Of a DNA stretch of 38,921 nt, positions 15,171 through 24,202 are shown piece by piece. This stretch comes from Candidatus Bipolaricaulota bacterium (GTDB taxonomy: Bacteria > Bipolaricaulota > Bipolaricaulia > UBA7950 > UBA9294). Within the stretch, counting starts at the first letter, position 1, and each line of letters begins with the position of its first letter. The position numbers and the translations under genes were made by a program. Under the pieces are notes generated by a model that saw only the letters and a program-made list of their open reading frames with translations, was not told the DNA's origin and made no database searches. The stretch lies in contig JALTFO010000293.1 of the NCBI GenBank assembly GCA_027007005.1, positions 1 through 38,921 on the forward strand, in the 5' to 3' direction.

Positions 15171-15323
15171 GACATGACGTATATGCAAAGCACGAGCGCA
15201 AGCGCAGCTTCTGGTCGAAGTACGGTACGTGAGACGAGTGAAGAATTACGAGGATTCCGAATCGGAAAGATGTGCTACGGAGACTCCATGCTTAAGGCTG
15301 ATTGTTGGAAACCTATGGGTCCT

Positions 15324-16331
15324 TCAAAACTGCGTGATGAAACGCAGGTCGTTTCCGAAGAAGAGGCGGATGTCGTCGATCCCGTAGCGGAGCATCGCCA
15401 TCCTCTCGATCCCTAAGCCGAAGGCAAATCCGGTCACTGCTTCGGGGTCGTAGCCGACGTTTGTCAGTACCGCCGGGTCGACCATCCCTGCCCCCATGAT
15501 CTCCAACCAGTCTTCCGCGCCGGGGGCGCGCATGTGGACCTGCACAGAGGGCTCGGTGAACGGGAAGAAGTCGCCCGACAGGCGCATCTCGTACCCCTCG
15601 CCGAAGAATTCGTGGATGAACACCTCCAGCAGGTACTTCAAGTTGGCAAGCGACAGCCCCTCTTCGACCCACAGTAGCTCGACCTGATGGAAGACAGGAG
15701 AGTGGGTGGCGTCCTGCGTGTCGCGCCGGTAGCAGCGACCGGGGCAGATGACCTTCACCGGCGGCTTGGTCTGTTCCATCACCCTGATCTGCACTGGTGA
15801 GGTGTGCGGCCGTAGGAGCGTCTCGGCGTCGATGTAGAATGTGTCCCAATCGTCGCGTGCGGGGTGATCGGCTGGGATGTTCAGCGCCTCGAAGTTGTGG
15901 TACTCATCCTCGATCTCCGGTCCGGCAGCGACATCGAACCCCATGCGCAGGAAGATTGACTCGATCTCCTGCTGCACCTGCGTCAACAGATGCTTGTGCC
16001 CAAGTGGATGATAGACGCCGGGGAGGGTGAGGTCGATCCGCTCGGAGGCGATCTGCTCATCGAGGGCAGCACTTCCTAGCTCCTCATGCCGGGAGGCAAA
16101 TATCGCGTTTGCCTCATGCTTTAGGTCGTTTAAGAGCTTTCCTGCCGCTGCCCGTTCGCCCTGCTCGACCTGTCCTAATAACTTGAACAGCTCAGAGATC
16201 TTCCCCTTTCGCCCGAGGAATTCTATGCGGAACGTCTCAAGCGATTCCAACGTGTTCAACGCCGGAACCTGGCTGTTGAGATCGTCCTTAACACGCGAAA
16301 TCCGCTCGCGCAATTCTGTTAGCTCGATCAT
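15324..16331 (-). CDS. pheS: phenylalanine--tRNA ligase alpha subunit
   Basis: This 335-aa catalytic alpha subunit of the (alpha-beta)2 class II synthetase charges tRNA-Phe. It has an N-terminal coiled-coil arm (1-90), motif 2 around GRCYRRDTQDATHSPVFHQVE and motif 3 GFAFGLGIERMAMLRYGIDDIR. ATG 16331 begins the usual MIELTELRERI. pheT, normally directly downstream, is absent: only the HicB-like debris and the transposase element follow. Its beta subunit must be encoded elsewhere. Promoter geometry implies a leaderless mRNA. Confidence 0.96.
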   Translation of the reverse strand: MIELTELRERISRVKDDLNSQVPALNTLESLETFRIEFLGRKGKISELFKLLGQVEQGERAAAGKLLNDLKHEANAIFASRHEELGSAALDEQIASERIDLTLPGVYHPLGHKHLLTQVQQEIESIFLRMGFDVAAGPEIEDEYHNFEALNIPADHPARDDWDTFYIDAETLLRPHTSPVQIRVMEQTKPPVKVICPGRCYRRDTQDATHSPVFHQVELLWVEEGLSLANLKYLLEVFIHEFFGEGYEMRLSGDFFPFTEPSVQVHMRAPGAEDWLEIMGAGMVDPAVLTNVGYDPEAVTGFAFGLGIERMAMLRYGIDDIRLFFGNDLRFITQF

Positions 16332-16337
16332 GGGGTG

Positions 16338-16366
16338 ATTCTACAAAGTGGGTGCAGCTTTGACAA
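16338..16366 (-). promoter_or_regulatory. pheS promoter, leaderless geometry
   Basis: On the minus strand TTGTCA (16366-16361), a 17-nt spacer and TAGAAT (16343-16338) give a near-consensus sigma-70 promoter. Only 6 nt (CACCCC) separate the -10 box from the pheS ATG, so the start point should coincide with the A of AUG. No ribosome site is present. Confidence 0.7.
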
Positions 16367-16443
16367 GGCCGTGTGTGGAGCGTATCCTCGTTTTCTGATG
16401 GCACCCAAGGCACAAATGGGCACCAAGAGATAGGGGGAGTGAG

Positions 16444-17523
16444 ATGAATTACAACAAGCGTCGCGAAGTACTTACAAAGAAGATAGATGCTGATGCCTTC
16501 CTGGTATACAACATGGAAGGATCGGACTTTCCGAGCATGTACTACTTAACAGGTTTCACTGGCGAGGGGGCACTCGTTGTGTCGACAAATGGGCCTCTTC
16601 TGATTACAGATTCGCGCTACACCGAGCAAGCGAAGCGCGAAATCCCGAATGTTCCTGTGCGCCAGGTGAGCGGATCGTACCTCGATGAGATTGGCGCCGC
16701 AATCAAGGAGAGCGGTATCGCCCGTCTCGCGCTCTCTGGAGTTCGTATGAGTTGCTCCATGGTGAATAAGCTGCGCGAGAAGGCTAGTGCTGAGATCATC
16801 ATCACCGAGGATCCGGTAAACGACTTGCGGCGGATAAAGGAGCCAGAGGAAATTGAACGCATCCGGGCGGCGGTTAAACTCACGGAAGAGTCGCTCGATG
16901 AACTGGTCCGGGGAATCAAAGTGGGGATGAGCGAGCGCGAGCTGTCACTGCGCCTGGAGTTCATCATGCGCGAGAAAGGAGCAGAGCAGGTGGCGTTCGA
17001 TCTGATCGTCGCTGCGGGAGAAAACGCGGCTTTGCCTCATTATCAGCCGGGGGGCCGCACCCTGAAACAAGGCGATCTGCTTCTATTCGACATCGGGGCA
17101 AAGCTTGACAGGTACTGCGCGGATATGACGCGTGTCTTCTCGGTGGGAAAACCGACTGCCAAAGCGCAGGAGATCTACAACATTGTCCTTGCTGCCAACA
17201 TGGCTGGTATTGCCGCCGTCTCCGAGGGAGCAAGCGGAAAAGCGGTCGATGCCGCAGCGCGCGATCTGATCACAGCAAAAGGTTACGGTGAGCACTTCCA
17301 GCATGGCCTCGGACACGGGGTCGGACTGGAGGTGCACGAGGGTCCACGTCTATCGCCGATGAGCACGGACACGTTGGAGGCGGGGATGACGGTCACTGTG
17401 GAGCCGGGGATCTACATTCCTGGGTTCGGCGGAGTGCGCATTGAAGACCTGACGGTTGTTACCAAAAACGGGTGCGAGGTACTGACAAGCTTCCCTAAGG
17501 AAGAGCTGGTGCAAGTTGGCTAG
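16444..17523 (+). CDS. M24B-family aminopeptidase (Xaa-Pro peptidase type)
   Basis: This 359-aa dinuclear metallopeptidase of the pita-bread fold should remove N-terminal residues preceding proline, or cleave Xaa-Pro dipeptides. It has the creatinase-like N-terminal domain (1-125) and a catalytic domain with metal ligands D216, D227, H291, E320 and E334 (LLFDIGAK, CADMTR, GLGHGVGL, VEPGIY, RIEDL). A strong GGGGGAG site precedes the ATG. It is divergent from pheS and overlaps the next lipoprotein gene by 8 bp. Aminopeptidase P versus prolidase activity cannot be decided here. Confidence 0.9.
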   Translation: MNYNKRREVLTKKIDADAFLVYNMEGSDFPSMYYLTGFTGEGALVVSTNGPLLITDSRYTEQAKREIPNVPVRQVSGSYLDEIGAAIKESGIARLALSGVRMSCSMVNKLREKASAEIIITEDPVNDLRRIKEPEEIERIRAAVKLTEESLDELVRGIKVGMSERELSLRLEFIMREKGAEQVAFDLIVAAGENAALPHYQPGGRTLKQGDLLLFDIGAKLDRYCADMTRVFSVGKPTAKAQEIYNIVLAANMAGIAAVSEGASGKAVDAAARDLITAKGYGEHFQHGLGHGVGLEVHEGPRLSPMSTDTLEAGMTVTVEPGIYIPGFGGVRIEDLTVVTKNGCEVLTSFPKEELVQVG

Positions 17524-18472
17524 TAAAAAACGTGATTACTTTCTTGGTGTGTCGCTTTTCCTGGTCCTTGCGCTGATGGGAGGGTGTTCGCTTTTTGATA
17601 CCGGTCCGGTGGCACAGTTTAATGTGCAACCGGTGGTGATCTATGCGGGAACAAGCGTTACATTCGATGGTTCCGCCTCCTATGCGCAGGCTGCCATCGT
17701 TTCCTACCACTGGACATTCGGCGACGGACAGGAGGCGGATGGACAGAAGGTAGATCACATCTACACGCAGACCGGGACCTACACCGTCACGTTGAAAGTG
17801 CACGACAGCGCGGGGCAGATGGCATCTGTAAGCAGCCAAGCCGTCGTCTACGCCCAGAGCGGGAGTACGATTTTTCACGACGACTTTGCCGATGGCGATG
17901 CCGCGCTCGATCGTTGGCAGCTTGACCCACAGTGGGCAAGCGCCGGCGAGGGGACGATTGAGAACCTGTCCGGCGGACACGGCTATGTGTTGCACATTCA
18001 CAGCGGGGGAGATCGCTGGCAACGCCGCTACGTAAGCGTGGACCTCCCACCGCTGCGGGTCGGGCAGAGGCTTGTCTTTACCTGCGAGGCTATGATGAGC
18101 AAGACCAAGGACTCCCAGATGCTTGCCATCTACCCGCTGCGAAAGTCACTCGATGCACCCACTCCTGGGCTCCCCTACTACCTGTACACCGATGCCGGCG
18201 GCGGGGCGCAGATCCATGAGGTCGATGCGTACGGGACGGATGTCAGGCACCCCTTGCCATTCATCCCCGGTGTCTACCTGTGGTACACGTACAAGTTTAT
18301 CTTCTCCCCAGATGGCTATGAGTTTTACATCAACGACGTCCTCTACGCCTCCGGGACGAGTGGAGCGATGCTAAAGGATGGTGGAGAGTGGCTAATTGTC
18401 CTTGGAGATGAGAGCCACGCAGAGGCGTGCGACGCCTACTTCGACAACATCGACCTCAGCGTTGAGGAGTGA
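17516..18472 (+). CDS. PKD-domain lipoprotein
   Basis: This predicted cell-surface lipoprotein of 318 aa starts at TTG (MASKKRDYF). A basic start and hydrophobic segment (8-22) lead to a lipobox LMGGC with Cys24 as the lipidation site. A PKD domain spans about 30-113 (TFDGSAS, YHWTFGDG, YTQTGTYTVTLKV). The C-terminal part (about 118-318) looks like a jelly-roll, concanavalin-like domain (FHDDFADGD...AYFDNIDLSVEE), of the kind that often binds carbohydrate or adheres to surfaces. Coupling to the upstream peptidase (8-bp overlap) may be positional only. The exact function is unknown. Confidence 0.8.
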   Translation: MASKKRDYFLGVSLFLVLALMGGCSLFDTGPVAQFNVQPVVIYAGTSVTFDGSASYAQAAIVSYHWTFGDGQEADGQKVDHIYTQTGTYTVTLKVHDSAGQMASVSSQAVVYAQSGSTIFHDDFADGDAALDRWQLDPQWASAGEGTIENLSGGHGYVLHIHSGGDRWQRRYVSVDLPPLRVGQRLVFTCEAMMSKTKDSQMLAIYPLRKSLDAPTPGLPYYLYTDAGGGAQIHEVDAYGTDVRHPLPFIPGVYLWYTYKFIFSPDGYEFYINDVLYASGTSGAMLKDGGEWLIVLGDESHAEACDAYFDNIDLSVEE

Positions 18473-18804
18473 AGGTTCTGCATCGAATCGATAGTTGCCT
18501 CGGATGTCAGTTTGCTCAGGATTGATGGCCATAAGGATTCACCACGAAGGACACGAAGGGCACGCAGAATGGAACGGGGTGAGCTGTCAAGGGCGATGAT
18601 TACCTGTGCAATGTCCCCAAACTTGGGACTGAGATCAGATGCTTTGTCCTTCTGCGCTTCGCGTCCTTCGTGGTGAAATGGCTCTGCTCGTGTATGAGAG
18701 GCTCCGTGTTTCAGCGTCTCTGCATGAGTGTCCGGTTGAAACGACAAAGAGCCGGAGTCAACGATGGAGAATGAGTCTGGATCGTTCAAAGACGCATCTT
18801 GCGC
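18473..18804. repeat. inverted pair of CACGAAGG-type repeats in the gap
   Basis: This gene-free stretch holds CACCACGAAGGACACGAAG at about 18540-18558 and its near-perfect reverse complement (1 mismatch in 19) at about 18659-18677, so the two could form a long-range stem. A small GTCCC/GGGAC hairpin lies near 18613-18629. The same repeat motif recurs at 29483, 30534 and 30813. Confidence 0.7.
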
Positions 18805-18810
18805 TATAAT
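18805..18810 (+). promoter_or_regulatory. -10 box of the ATP-cone kinase gene
   Basis: A perfect TATAAT ends 9 nt before the chosen ATG (18820). No clear -35 box is seen and there is no ribosome site in the 9-nt gap, so the transcript would be leaderless or nearly so. Confidence 0.55.
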
Positions 18811-18819
18811 GGTGTCACT

Positions 18820-20307
18820 ATGGCAGTTGTAAACAAGATCGGTAAGATAATGAAGCGCAATCATGCCCTGGTGAGCTTTAACCAGGGCCGGATTACCCAC
18901 GCCATTCGGCGGGCGGCTGATTCTATTGGTGGGTTCGAACAGGACTATCTTGAGGGGATCAACGATCGAATCTTCACTGCCGGTGCGAACGACGAGGGGA
19001 TAGCTGAGTTTCTCGCCGATCTCGTCGTTGTCGTCCTAAACGGAGATCCACACCATCTAGTGGCGAATTTTCCTCCGAGCGTGGAGGAGATCCAGGACAC
19101 TGTGCTGCACGTCCTGCACAGTACCGGGTTCACGCGTTCTGCCGATGCCTACACAGCGTTTCGCTGGGGGCATCACTGGGTGCGGCAAGGGGCGATTACG
19201 CAGGAACAGTTTGTGCGCAATGGATATCCCGCCTCTCAGATGGATCCGTTGCTGGCGTGGAATCGCTCGCATGGGTGCGATACGGTCGATGGCTTAAACG
19301 AGATCGTCAGAAGCGGAGGGATCAAGCATCTGATTGATGACTCCCTGGCGGTGTATGAGGATTCCTTAGACAAGGCAGCATCAAGGGTCGTTGAGCGGAT
19401 GGAAGCCGGAGATGAGATCAAGATGATCTGGGTGAGCGGACCGTCTTCATCCGGGAAAACGACGACCACGGTCAAGCTGACCGATCGTTTGCGACGAGAA
19501 GGTTTACGTTTCCTCATGCTGAATCTCGACGACTACTTCTGGCCGTTGATCGAGCACCCTAGCGACTGGATAAACGATCGCAACTTCGAGACACCGGAGG
19601 CGCTCGATATTCAACTCCTCAACGAACACCTGCGTGCTCTTCTTTCTGGAGATTCTATCGACAAGCCGGTCTACAGCTTCAAGGAGGGGAGGCGCGTTGG
19701 GATGAAGAAGGTGTCGCGCGAGCCGGATCAAATCTTGCTCCTTGACTGCCTGCACGGTTTCTACCCGCCGCTGACTGAAGGGATCGATGCACAGGTAATC
19801 TTCCGGCTGTACATCGAGGCGATGAACCCCCTGTACGAGAGCGCGGTAATGAAGCCGCTGGTAGAGATGGACTGGAGCGGCGAGCGCCTGACCCGCTTTG
19901 AAGATGTGCGCCTCTTGCGTCGATCGCTGCGCGACGTCGTGCACCGCAATCATCCACCACTCTCCACTCTTCTGCATTGGCACTACGTGCGCGAAGGAGA
20001 GCTGTTCTCCATTATCCCGCTCAAAGGAATGGCCGATTACGTGGTGAACGGGGGAATGCCGTTTGACCTGCCTGCGTTGAAGCCATTCTTCTCTGGCCAA
20101 GACAGTATCTGGCCGGAAGCGAGCAGCCTCGATCAGTATGCGTCGTTCCTCGATGCGCGCATTCGCTATCAACGGGTGAGCAAGCTTCTCGACGCAATCG
20201 AAGGCCTGAGTTTGGATCAAGTGAACGACCTCTCGATCATCCCCGGCGATGCGGTTGTGCGAGAGTTCATCGGCGGGAGCACGGTGAAGATTCCCCACAA
20301 CGAATGA
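18820..20307 (+). CDS. ATP-cone domain fused to uridine-kinase-like P-loop kinase
   Basis: This 495-aa protein has an N-terminal ATP-cone (about 10-117; KRNHALVSFNQGRITHAIRRAADSIGG ... PSVEEIQDTVLHVLHSTG), a nucleotide-sensing module best known from ribonucleotide reductases. A phosphoribulokinase/uridine-kinase-like domain follows, with P-loop GPSSSGKT at 207-214, then LNLDDYF and KPVYSFKEGRR. The substrate is unknown: uridine/cytidine phosphorylation is suggested by similarity, and archaeal 2-phosphoglycerate kinases also carry an ATP-cone. ATG 18820 is preferred over TTG 18799 because the -10 box lies between them. ATG 18850 is also possible. The TGS GTPase follows by 14 bp. Confidence 0.8.
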   Translation: MAVVNKIGKIMKRNHALVSFNQGRITHAIRRAADSIGGFEQDYLEGINDRIFTAGANDEGIAEFLADLVVVVLNGDPHHLVANFPPSVEEIQDTVLHVLHSTGFTRSADAYTAFRWGHHWVRQGAITQEQFVRNGYPASQMDPLLAWNRSHGCDTVDGLNEIVRSGGIKHLIDDSLAVYEDSLDKAASRVVERMEAGDEIKMIWVSGPSSSGKTTTTVKLTDRLRREGLRFLMLNLDDYFWPLIEHPSDWINDRNFETPEALDIQLLNEHLRALLSGDSIDKPVYSFKEGRRVGMKKVSREPDQILLLDCLHGFYPPLTEGIDAQVIFRLYIEAMNPLYESAVMKPLVEMDWSGERLTRFEDVRLLRRSLRDVVHRNHPPLSTLLHWHYVREGELFSIIPLKGMADYVVNGGMPFDLPALKPFFSGQDSIWPEASSLDQYASFLDARIRYQRVSKLLDAIEGLSLDQVNDLSIIPGDAVVREFIGGSTVKIPHNE

Positions 20308-20321
20308 GGTGACAAGATCGT

Positions 20322-21305
20322 ATGCCAGCGAACCTGACGGCTGACTTCTTGAAGGCGCGTAAGGAACTGCGCGCAGCAAAGGACCCACAGGCCAAGCTCG
20401 CGGCGCTTGAGAAGATGCTTGCCACCATCCCCAAGCACAAGGGGACGGACCACATGCAGGCTGACATCAAGCGGCGGATCGCTAAGCTGAAAGAAGAGGA
20501 CACGAAGTCATCGCATCACAAGGGCCCGCAGCTTGACCACATCGAGCGTGAGGGTGCGGGACAGGTCGTTCTCCTTGGCCCGCCGAACAGCGGCAAATCG
20601 AGCCTCCTTGCTGCGCTGACGAACGCGCACCCCGAGGTCGCCGATTATCCGTACTCAACTGTTATTCCTCTCCCTGGGATGATGCTCTACGAGGACGTGC
20701 AGATACAGCTCGTCGATCTTCCACCGATAAGCGCGGAATTCAGCGAGTCGTGGCTGTACAGCCTCGTGCGGCAGGCGGATCTCTGTGCCCTTGCCCTTGA
20801 TGGCAGCAAACAGGTCGAGGAACTCGCCGATGATGTGGAAGAGATTATCCTCTTGCTAGAAGAGCACCATGTTAGGCTCGTGCAACGACGGGAGAGCACG
20901 GAGGAGGACATGCGTGTGCGCGATGTGCCCTGCCGGATCGTCCTCACACGGGGAGATTTTGGTGACCTCGCGGCTAGGGTGGAGGAACTCTCGGATCTCT
21001 TCCCGGTGATTGTTGTATCACCAGTTGATGGAACGGGGCTAGACGCGCTGCGTGAAGAAATCTTCCTCGCGTTAGATGTTATTCGCGTATACACAAAGCT
21101 ACCGGGCAAAGCCGCGGATATGGTGGAGCCGTACGTCCTTCCCGCGGGAAGCACAGCGCTAGATGCTGTGCGTACGGTGCACAGGGACTTTGTGGATCGC
21201 CTCAAGTACATCCGTGTATGGGGCTCGGGCCGGTTCGATGGCCAGCAGGTTCCATCGACTCACACGCTGGCAGACAGGGACATCATCGAGATCCACCTAA
21301 GCTAG
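20322..21305 (+). CDS. DRG/Obg-like GTPase with C-terminal TGS domain
   Basis: This 327-aa protein resembles the DRG (Rbg, COG1163) branch of translation-factor GTPases. It has a helical N-terminus (1-75), G1 GPPNSGKSS (86-94), G3 DLPP (132-135, usually DxxG), a G4 position TRGD (209-212, usually NKxD) and a TGS domain from about 245 (IRVYTKLPGK...DRDIIEIHLS). The altered G3 and G4 make normal GTP hydrolysis and guanine specificity uncertain. TGS domains typically contact RNA or ribosome-associated partners. The start has GAGGTGA 9 nt upstream. It ends convergently with priA, both stops sharing a CTAG tetranucleotide at 21302-21305. Confidence 0.82.
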   Translation: MPANLTADFLKARKELRAAKDPQAKLAALEKMLATIPKHKGTDHMQADIKRRIAKLKEEDTKSSHHKGPQLDHIEREGAGQVVLLGPPNSGKSSLLAALTNAHPEVADYPYSTVIPLPGMMLYEDVQIQLVDLPPISAEFSESWLYSLVRQADLCALALDGSKQVEELADDVEEIILLLEEHHVRLVQRRESTEEDMRVRDVPCRIVLTRGDFGDLAARVEELSDLFPVIVVSPVDGTGLDALREEIFLALDVIRVYTKLPGKAADMVEPYVLPAGSTALDAVRTVHRDFVDRLKYIRVWGSGRFDGQQVPSTHTLADRDIIEIHLS

Positions 21306-23329
21306 AGCCGCTCAGGATCGATGTCGATCTCGACCGCGCCCGTTATGTCGTTGCTCACTTGGGCGCACGCTTCACGCACCGCCTCGCGATCTTTACCCTT
21401 GATCAGCACAACATCGCGAGCGCGCTGTCGCGGGTGGGGGGCTGGTCCGATGATCTGCACCTTGCATTTGTTCAGTATGTTAAGTAGTCGATCAGAGTTT
21501 CTCGTGTGGGGCACGATGATGCGTGCGAGGTGTGAGAATGGAGGGTAGAACATGGCCTTCCGTTCGGCGATCTCACGGTTGTAAAGCAGATCGTAGTCTC
21601 CGTTAGTGGCTGCGGCAATTGCATAGTGGTCCGGATAGCTCGTTTGGATCATTGTAGCTCCTCCTGCGTCCAACCGTCCGAATAGGCCTGTAAGATACTG
21701 ATACGTCCGTTCCGCGGCACGGAAATCCGGTCGAGCAAGGATCGCATCGAGTCCAGTTGCCGCTGCCAAGCCAAGACCGGGTATCACTGGTCCTTTTGTG
21801 GCGAGCGGTGTAGCGACGATGATCTGCGCTGCACCGTCGATCGCGCCTTCGGCTCGCGCGAGTGCTCCCTTGCTTGCTAGCGATGTCCGATCGATGCGCG
21901 CAATCGTAGCGTTTGGGAATCGCTCCCGCATTATCTGCTCGATGCGCTCGCTCCCGACCCCGACGAAGCGCAGGCTACGCGCTCCGCAGTTCGGGCAGGC
22001 CATGCGCGGCTGCGTGGTCCCGCACACGCGACAGACAAGCTGAGCTGAGCGCACGTCGTAGGTAAGGTTGGCTCCACAGTTTGGGCAGCGAAGCGGCTGA
22101 CCACACTTTTTGCACAGTACTGCCTGGAAGTAACCACGCGCGTTCACCCCAATCAGAATGCGTCTTCCCGCACTGAGCGTTTCAGTGATGGCATCGATGA
22201 GAGGCTCGCTCAATGGCCCCTTCTCTTGCTTCATGTCAACGATTCTCGTACTTGTCTGCTGAATAGGGACGCGAGTGAGCGCCATCTCGCCCTGTTGTGC
22301 GCGGTAGAAGGTCTCGATCGACGGTGCGGACGATCCGAAGATCGCCTGTATGTCGGTCTTGCGAGCAACCATATCGCGTGCGTGATAGTGAGGGATCATC
22401 TCGTCCTGCTTGTAGGAGCGGTCCTGCTCCTCATCAACGATGACAAGACCAAGTTGAGAGAACGGCAGGAATATGGCTGAGCGTGTTCCAACAACAATGC
22501 GTGCCTCACCGCGCGCTACATCGTTCCACACGCGTCCTCTCTCTCCTTCGGGAAGAGCGCTGTGATAGATCGAAATAGGTATCGTGAGTAATCGCTGAAG
22601 ATTGGCGAGTACCGCTCGTGCAATAAGGATCTCCGGTTCCAAGATAAGTGTAGACTCACCATTTAGATGTGCCTCCTTGATTGCGCGGACGTATTCATCC
22701 ATCCGCAAGCGCGAGAAGAGCAGCATGTGCCGATGTGTCTCCCCTTGAGCTTTGACAGCGGGCCTTTCCGCGAGTGCTGGGCTAGGAGATGCAGGCCCGA
22801 CCGGAACCTCCCTAATCAGAGCGAGGTCGATCAATCGATTGATGACGCTTGCGCTGGTCTTCAGCTCTCGCTTCAGAGTGCCTTCCGCGCACGCGTCTCC
22901 TCTTGCCAAGAGTGCGCGGAGGACCTCCGCTTGGCGGGGAGCACGCTTGGAGAGGGTTTGGATGTTTGCCGTGATTTCATCGAGTTTTCCGACAGGCCTC
23001 AAGTACCTTTCTCTGTGGCTGCTTGCCTTGCTCGGCAGAAGGCGATTCACGAATAGCCCCGCCGGTGATAGGTAGTGTACGGCTGTGTCCAAGCAGACGG
23101 CAAGGGAACTTGAGGTGAACGATGGGTCGGGTTTAACTTCCAGAACCGGCTCCAACTCGCCCGGCTGGTTGCTATCTTCTGTCAGTGACAGAACGACCCC
23201 TGCTCTCTCCGATCCGTGGAAGCGAACGACCACGCTCTTGCCGACACTGATTTGCTCTGCTACATCATCGCCTACCGCGAAGTCGAACGGGTGATCTACC
23301 GGGATAGGAAGCAGGACGTGGGCGATCAC
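21302..23329 (-). CDS. priA: PriA-like primosomal protein with degenerate helicase motifs
   Basis: PriA recognises stalled forks and reloads the replisome. This 675-aa homologue keeps the N-terminal DNA-binding domain (about 1-110) and all eight zinc-binding cysteines (C406, C409, C415, C418, C433, C436, C445, C448). The helicase motifs are lost: the P-loop position (about 202-212) reads HMLLFSRLRMDE, motif II is DEEQ rather than DEEH (299-302), motif III is GSSAPS, and the GRAGR arginine motif is GRLDA. ATP hydrolysis is therefore unlikely, as inferred for actinobacterial PriA. The start is GTG, overlapping the MBL gene by 4 bp (GTGA). Confidence 0.88.
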   Translation of the reverse strand: MIAHVLLPIPVDHPFDFAVGDDVAEQISVGKSVVVRFHGSERAGVVLSLTEDSNQPGELEPVLEVKPDPSFTSSSLAVCLDTAVHYLSPAGLFVNRLLPSKASSHRERYLRPVGKLDEITANIQTLSKRAPRQAEVLRALLARGDACAEGTLKRELKTSASVINRLIDLALIREVPVGPASPSPALAERPAVKAQGETHRHMLLFSRLRMDEYVRAIKEAHLNGESTLILEPEILIARAVLANLQRLLTIPISIYHSALPEGERGRVWNDVARGEARIVVGTRSAIFLPFSQLGLVIVDEEQDRSYKQDEMIPHYHARDMVARKTDIQAIFGSSAPSIETFYRAQQGEMALTRVPIQQTSTRIVDMKQEKGPLSEPLIDAITETLSAGRRILIGVNARGYFQAVLCKKCGQPLRCPNCGANLTYDVRSAQLVCRVCGTTQPRMACPNCGARSLRFVGVGSERIEQIMRERFPNATIARIDRTSLASKGALARAEGAIDGAAQIIVATPLATKGPVIPGLGLAAATGLDAILARPDFRAAERTYQYLTGLFGRLDAGGATMIQTSYPDHYAIAAATNGDYDLLYNREIAERKAMFYPPFSHLARIIVPHTRNSDRLLNILNKCKVQIIGPAPHPRQRARDVVLIKGKDREAVREACAQVSNDITGAVEIDIDPERL

Positions 23330-24180
23330 GGGGCTACCCGCTCCAAGTAGCCGAGCATCCCGCGAACGGACATCGCAAGCTCGGGACGGAGTTCTTCAGT
23401 AAAACCACTTGGCACAAGGCGTGGATCGGCTAGCACGTCATCGATCAGTTCCGCAGGCGCCATGCGCCCGCGTCGCGCGTCGATCCCCTCTGCCCAGTGT
23501 TTTAAAAGGTTGGCGTAGGCAAGGAGCAGGGAATCCGCGTTCCCACCGCGGCCGAAGTGCGTGTAGAAGATCTCTTTGGGGTGGAGTAAGCGGAGCCTCT
23601 CGATTGTCTCAAGGCTGACCTCCAGGTCGAAGCTCGGCGGAGGTGTTGTGCAGTAGAGGACTCCATTGCGCAGCGCACCGGCGGCATCCCCAGCAAAGAG
23701 AATGCGTTCATTTGGTTCGAAGAAACAAAGGTGGTGCGGGGCGTGTCCAGGAGAGTAGATCGCCTCGATGATGATCCCATCTCCCAGGTCGAAGCGCTCG
23801 CCGTCCGCTGCGGCGTGCACTCGCCCTCCGTCAATTGGGATTGCCTCCCCGTACAGGGCGAACATGTCTCCTGTTGCCTGGCGCACGCTCTCTACCAGGC
23901 GGGTGGGATCGATCAAGTGCCTTGCGCCACGCGGATGAACGACAACCTTGGCGTGCGGATACCTGCGCGCCAGTTCTCCTGCCCCACCGGCATGATCGAG
24001 GTGAACGTGGGTTATAAAGATGTAATCCAGAGCAACATCAGGCAAGGCGTCGATGATGTAGGGGGCGGAGAGGGATGTACCTGTCTCTACCAGAGCATCT
24101 TGCGTACTGTGCAGGTAGTATGCTGCTCCCGCGCGCATCCTGCCAAACTGATGTGTATCGATGATCATAGGAAGGGACAA
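23326..24180 (-). CDS. metallo-beta-lactamase-fold hydrolase
   Basis: This 284-aa MBL-fold protein has the metal-binding signature THVHLDHAGG (HxHxDH), then SPGHAPHHL, FAGDAAG and THFGRGG, which together supply a full dinuclear site. This pattern fits glyoxalase II-like or related hydrolases. The substrate is not identifiable. The start chosen is TTG at 24180, with GAGGTGAT 4 nt upstream. ATG at 24168 (MIIDTHQFG) is the alternative. It lies 22 bp after the permease gene and overlaps priA by 4 bp, so the three form one minus-strand unit. Confidence 0.85.
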   Translation of the reverse strand: MSLPMIIDTHQFGRMRAGAAYYLHSTQDALVETGTSLSAPYIIDALPDVALDYIFITHVHLDHAGGAGELARRYPHAKVVVHPRGARHLIDPTRLVESVRQATGDMFALYGEAIPIDGGRVHAAADGERFDLGDGIIIEAIYSPGHAPHHLCFFEPNERILFAGDAAGALRNGVLYCTTPPPSFDLEVSLETIERLRLLHPKEIFYTHFGRGGNADSLLLAYANLLKHWAEGIDARRGRMAPAELIDDVLADPRLVPSGFTEELRPELAMSVRGMLGYLERVAP

Positions 24181-24202
24181 AGCTATCACCTCGATAACGA
24201 TT

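Noticed and set aside
15174-15416. Plus-strand 80-codon frame beginning MTYMQSTS
   Set aside because: It overlaps the end of pheS and continues one frame of the decayed HicB-like remnant. Low-complexity composition and no family match.
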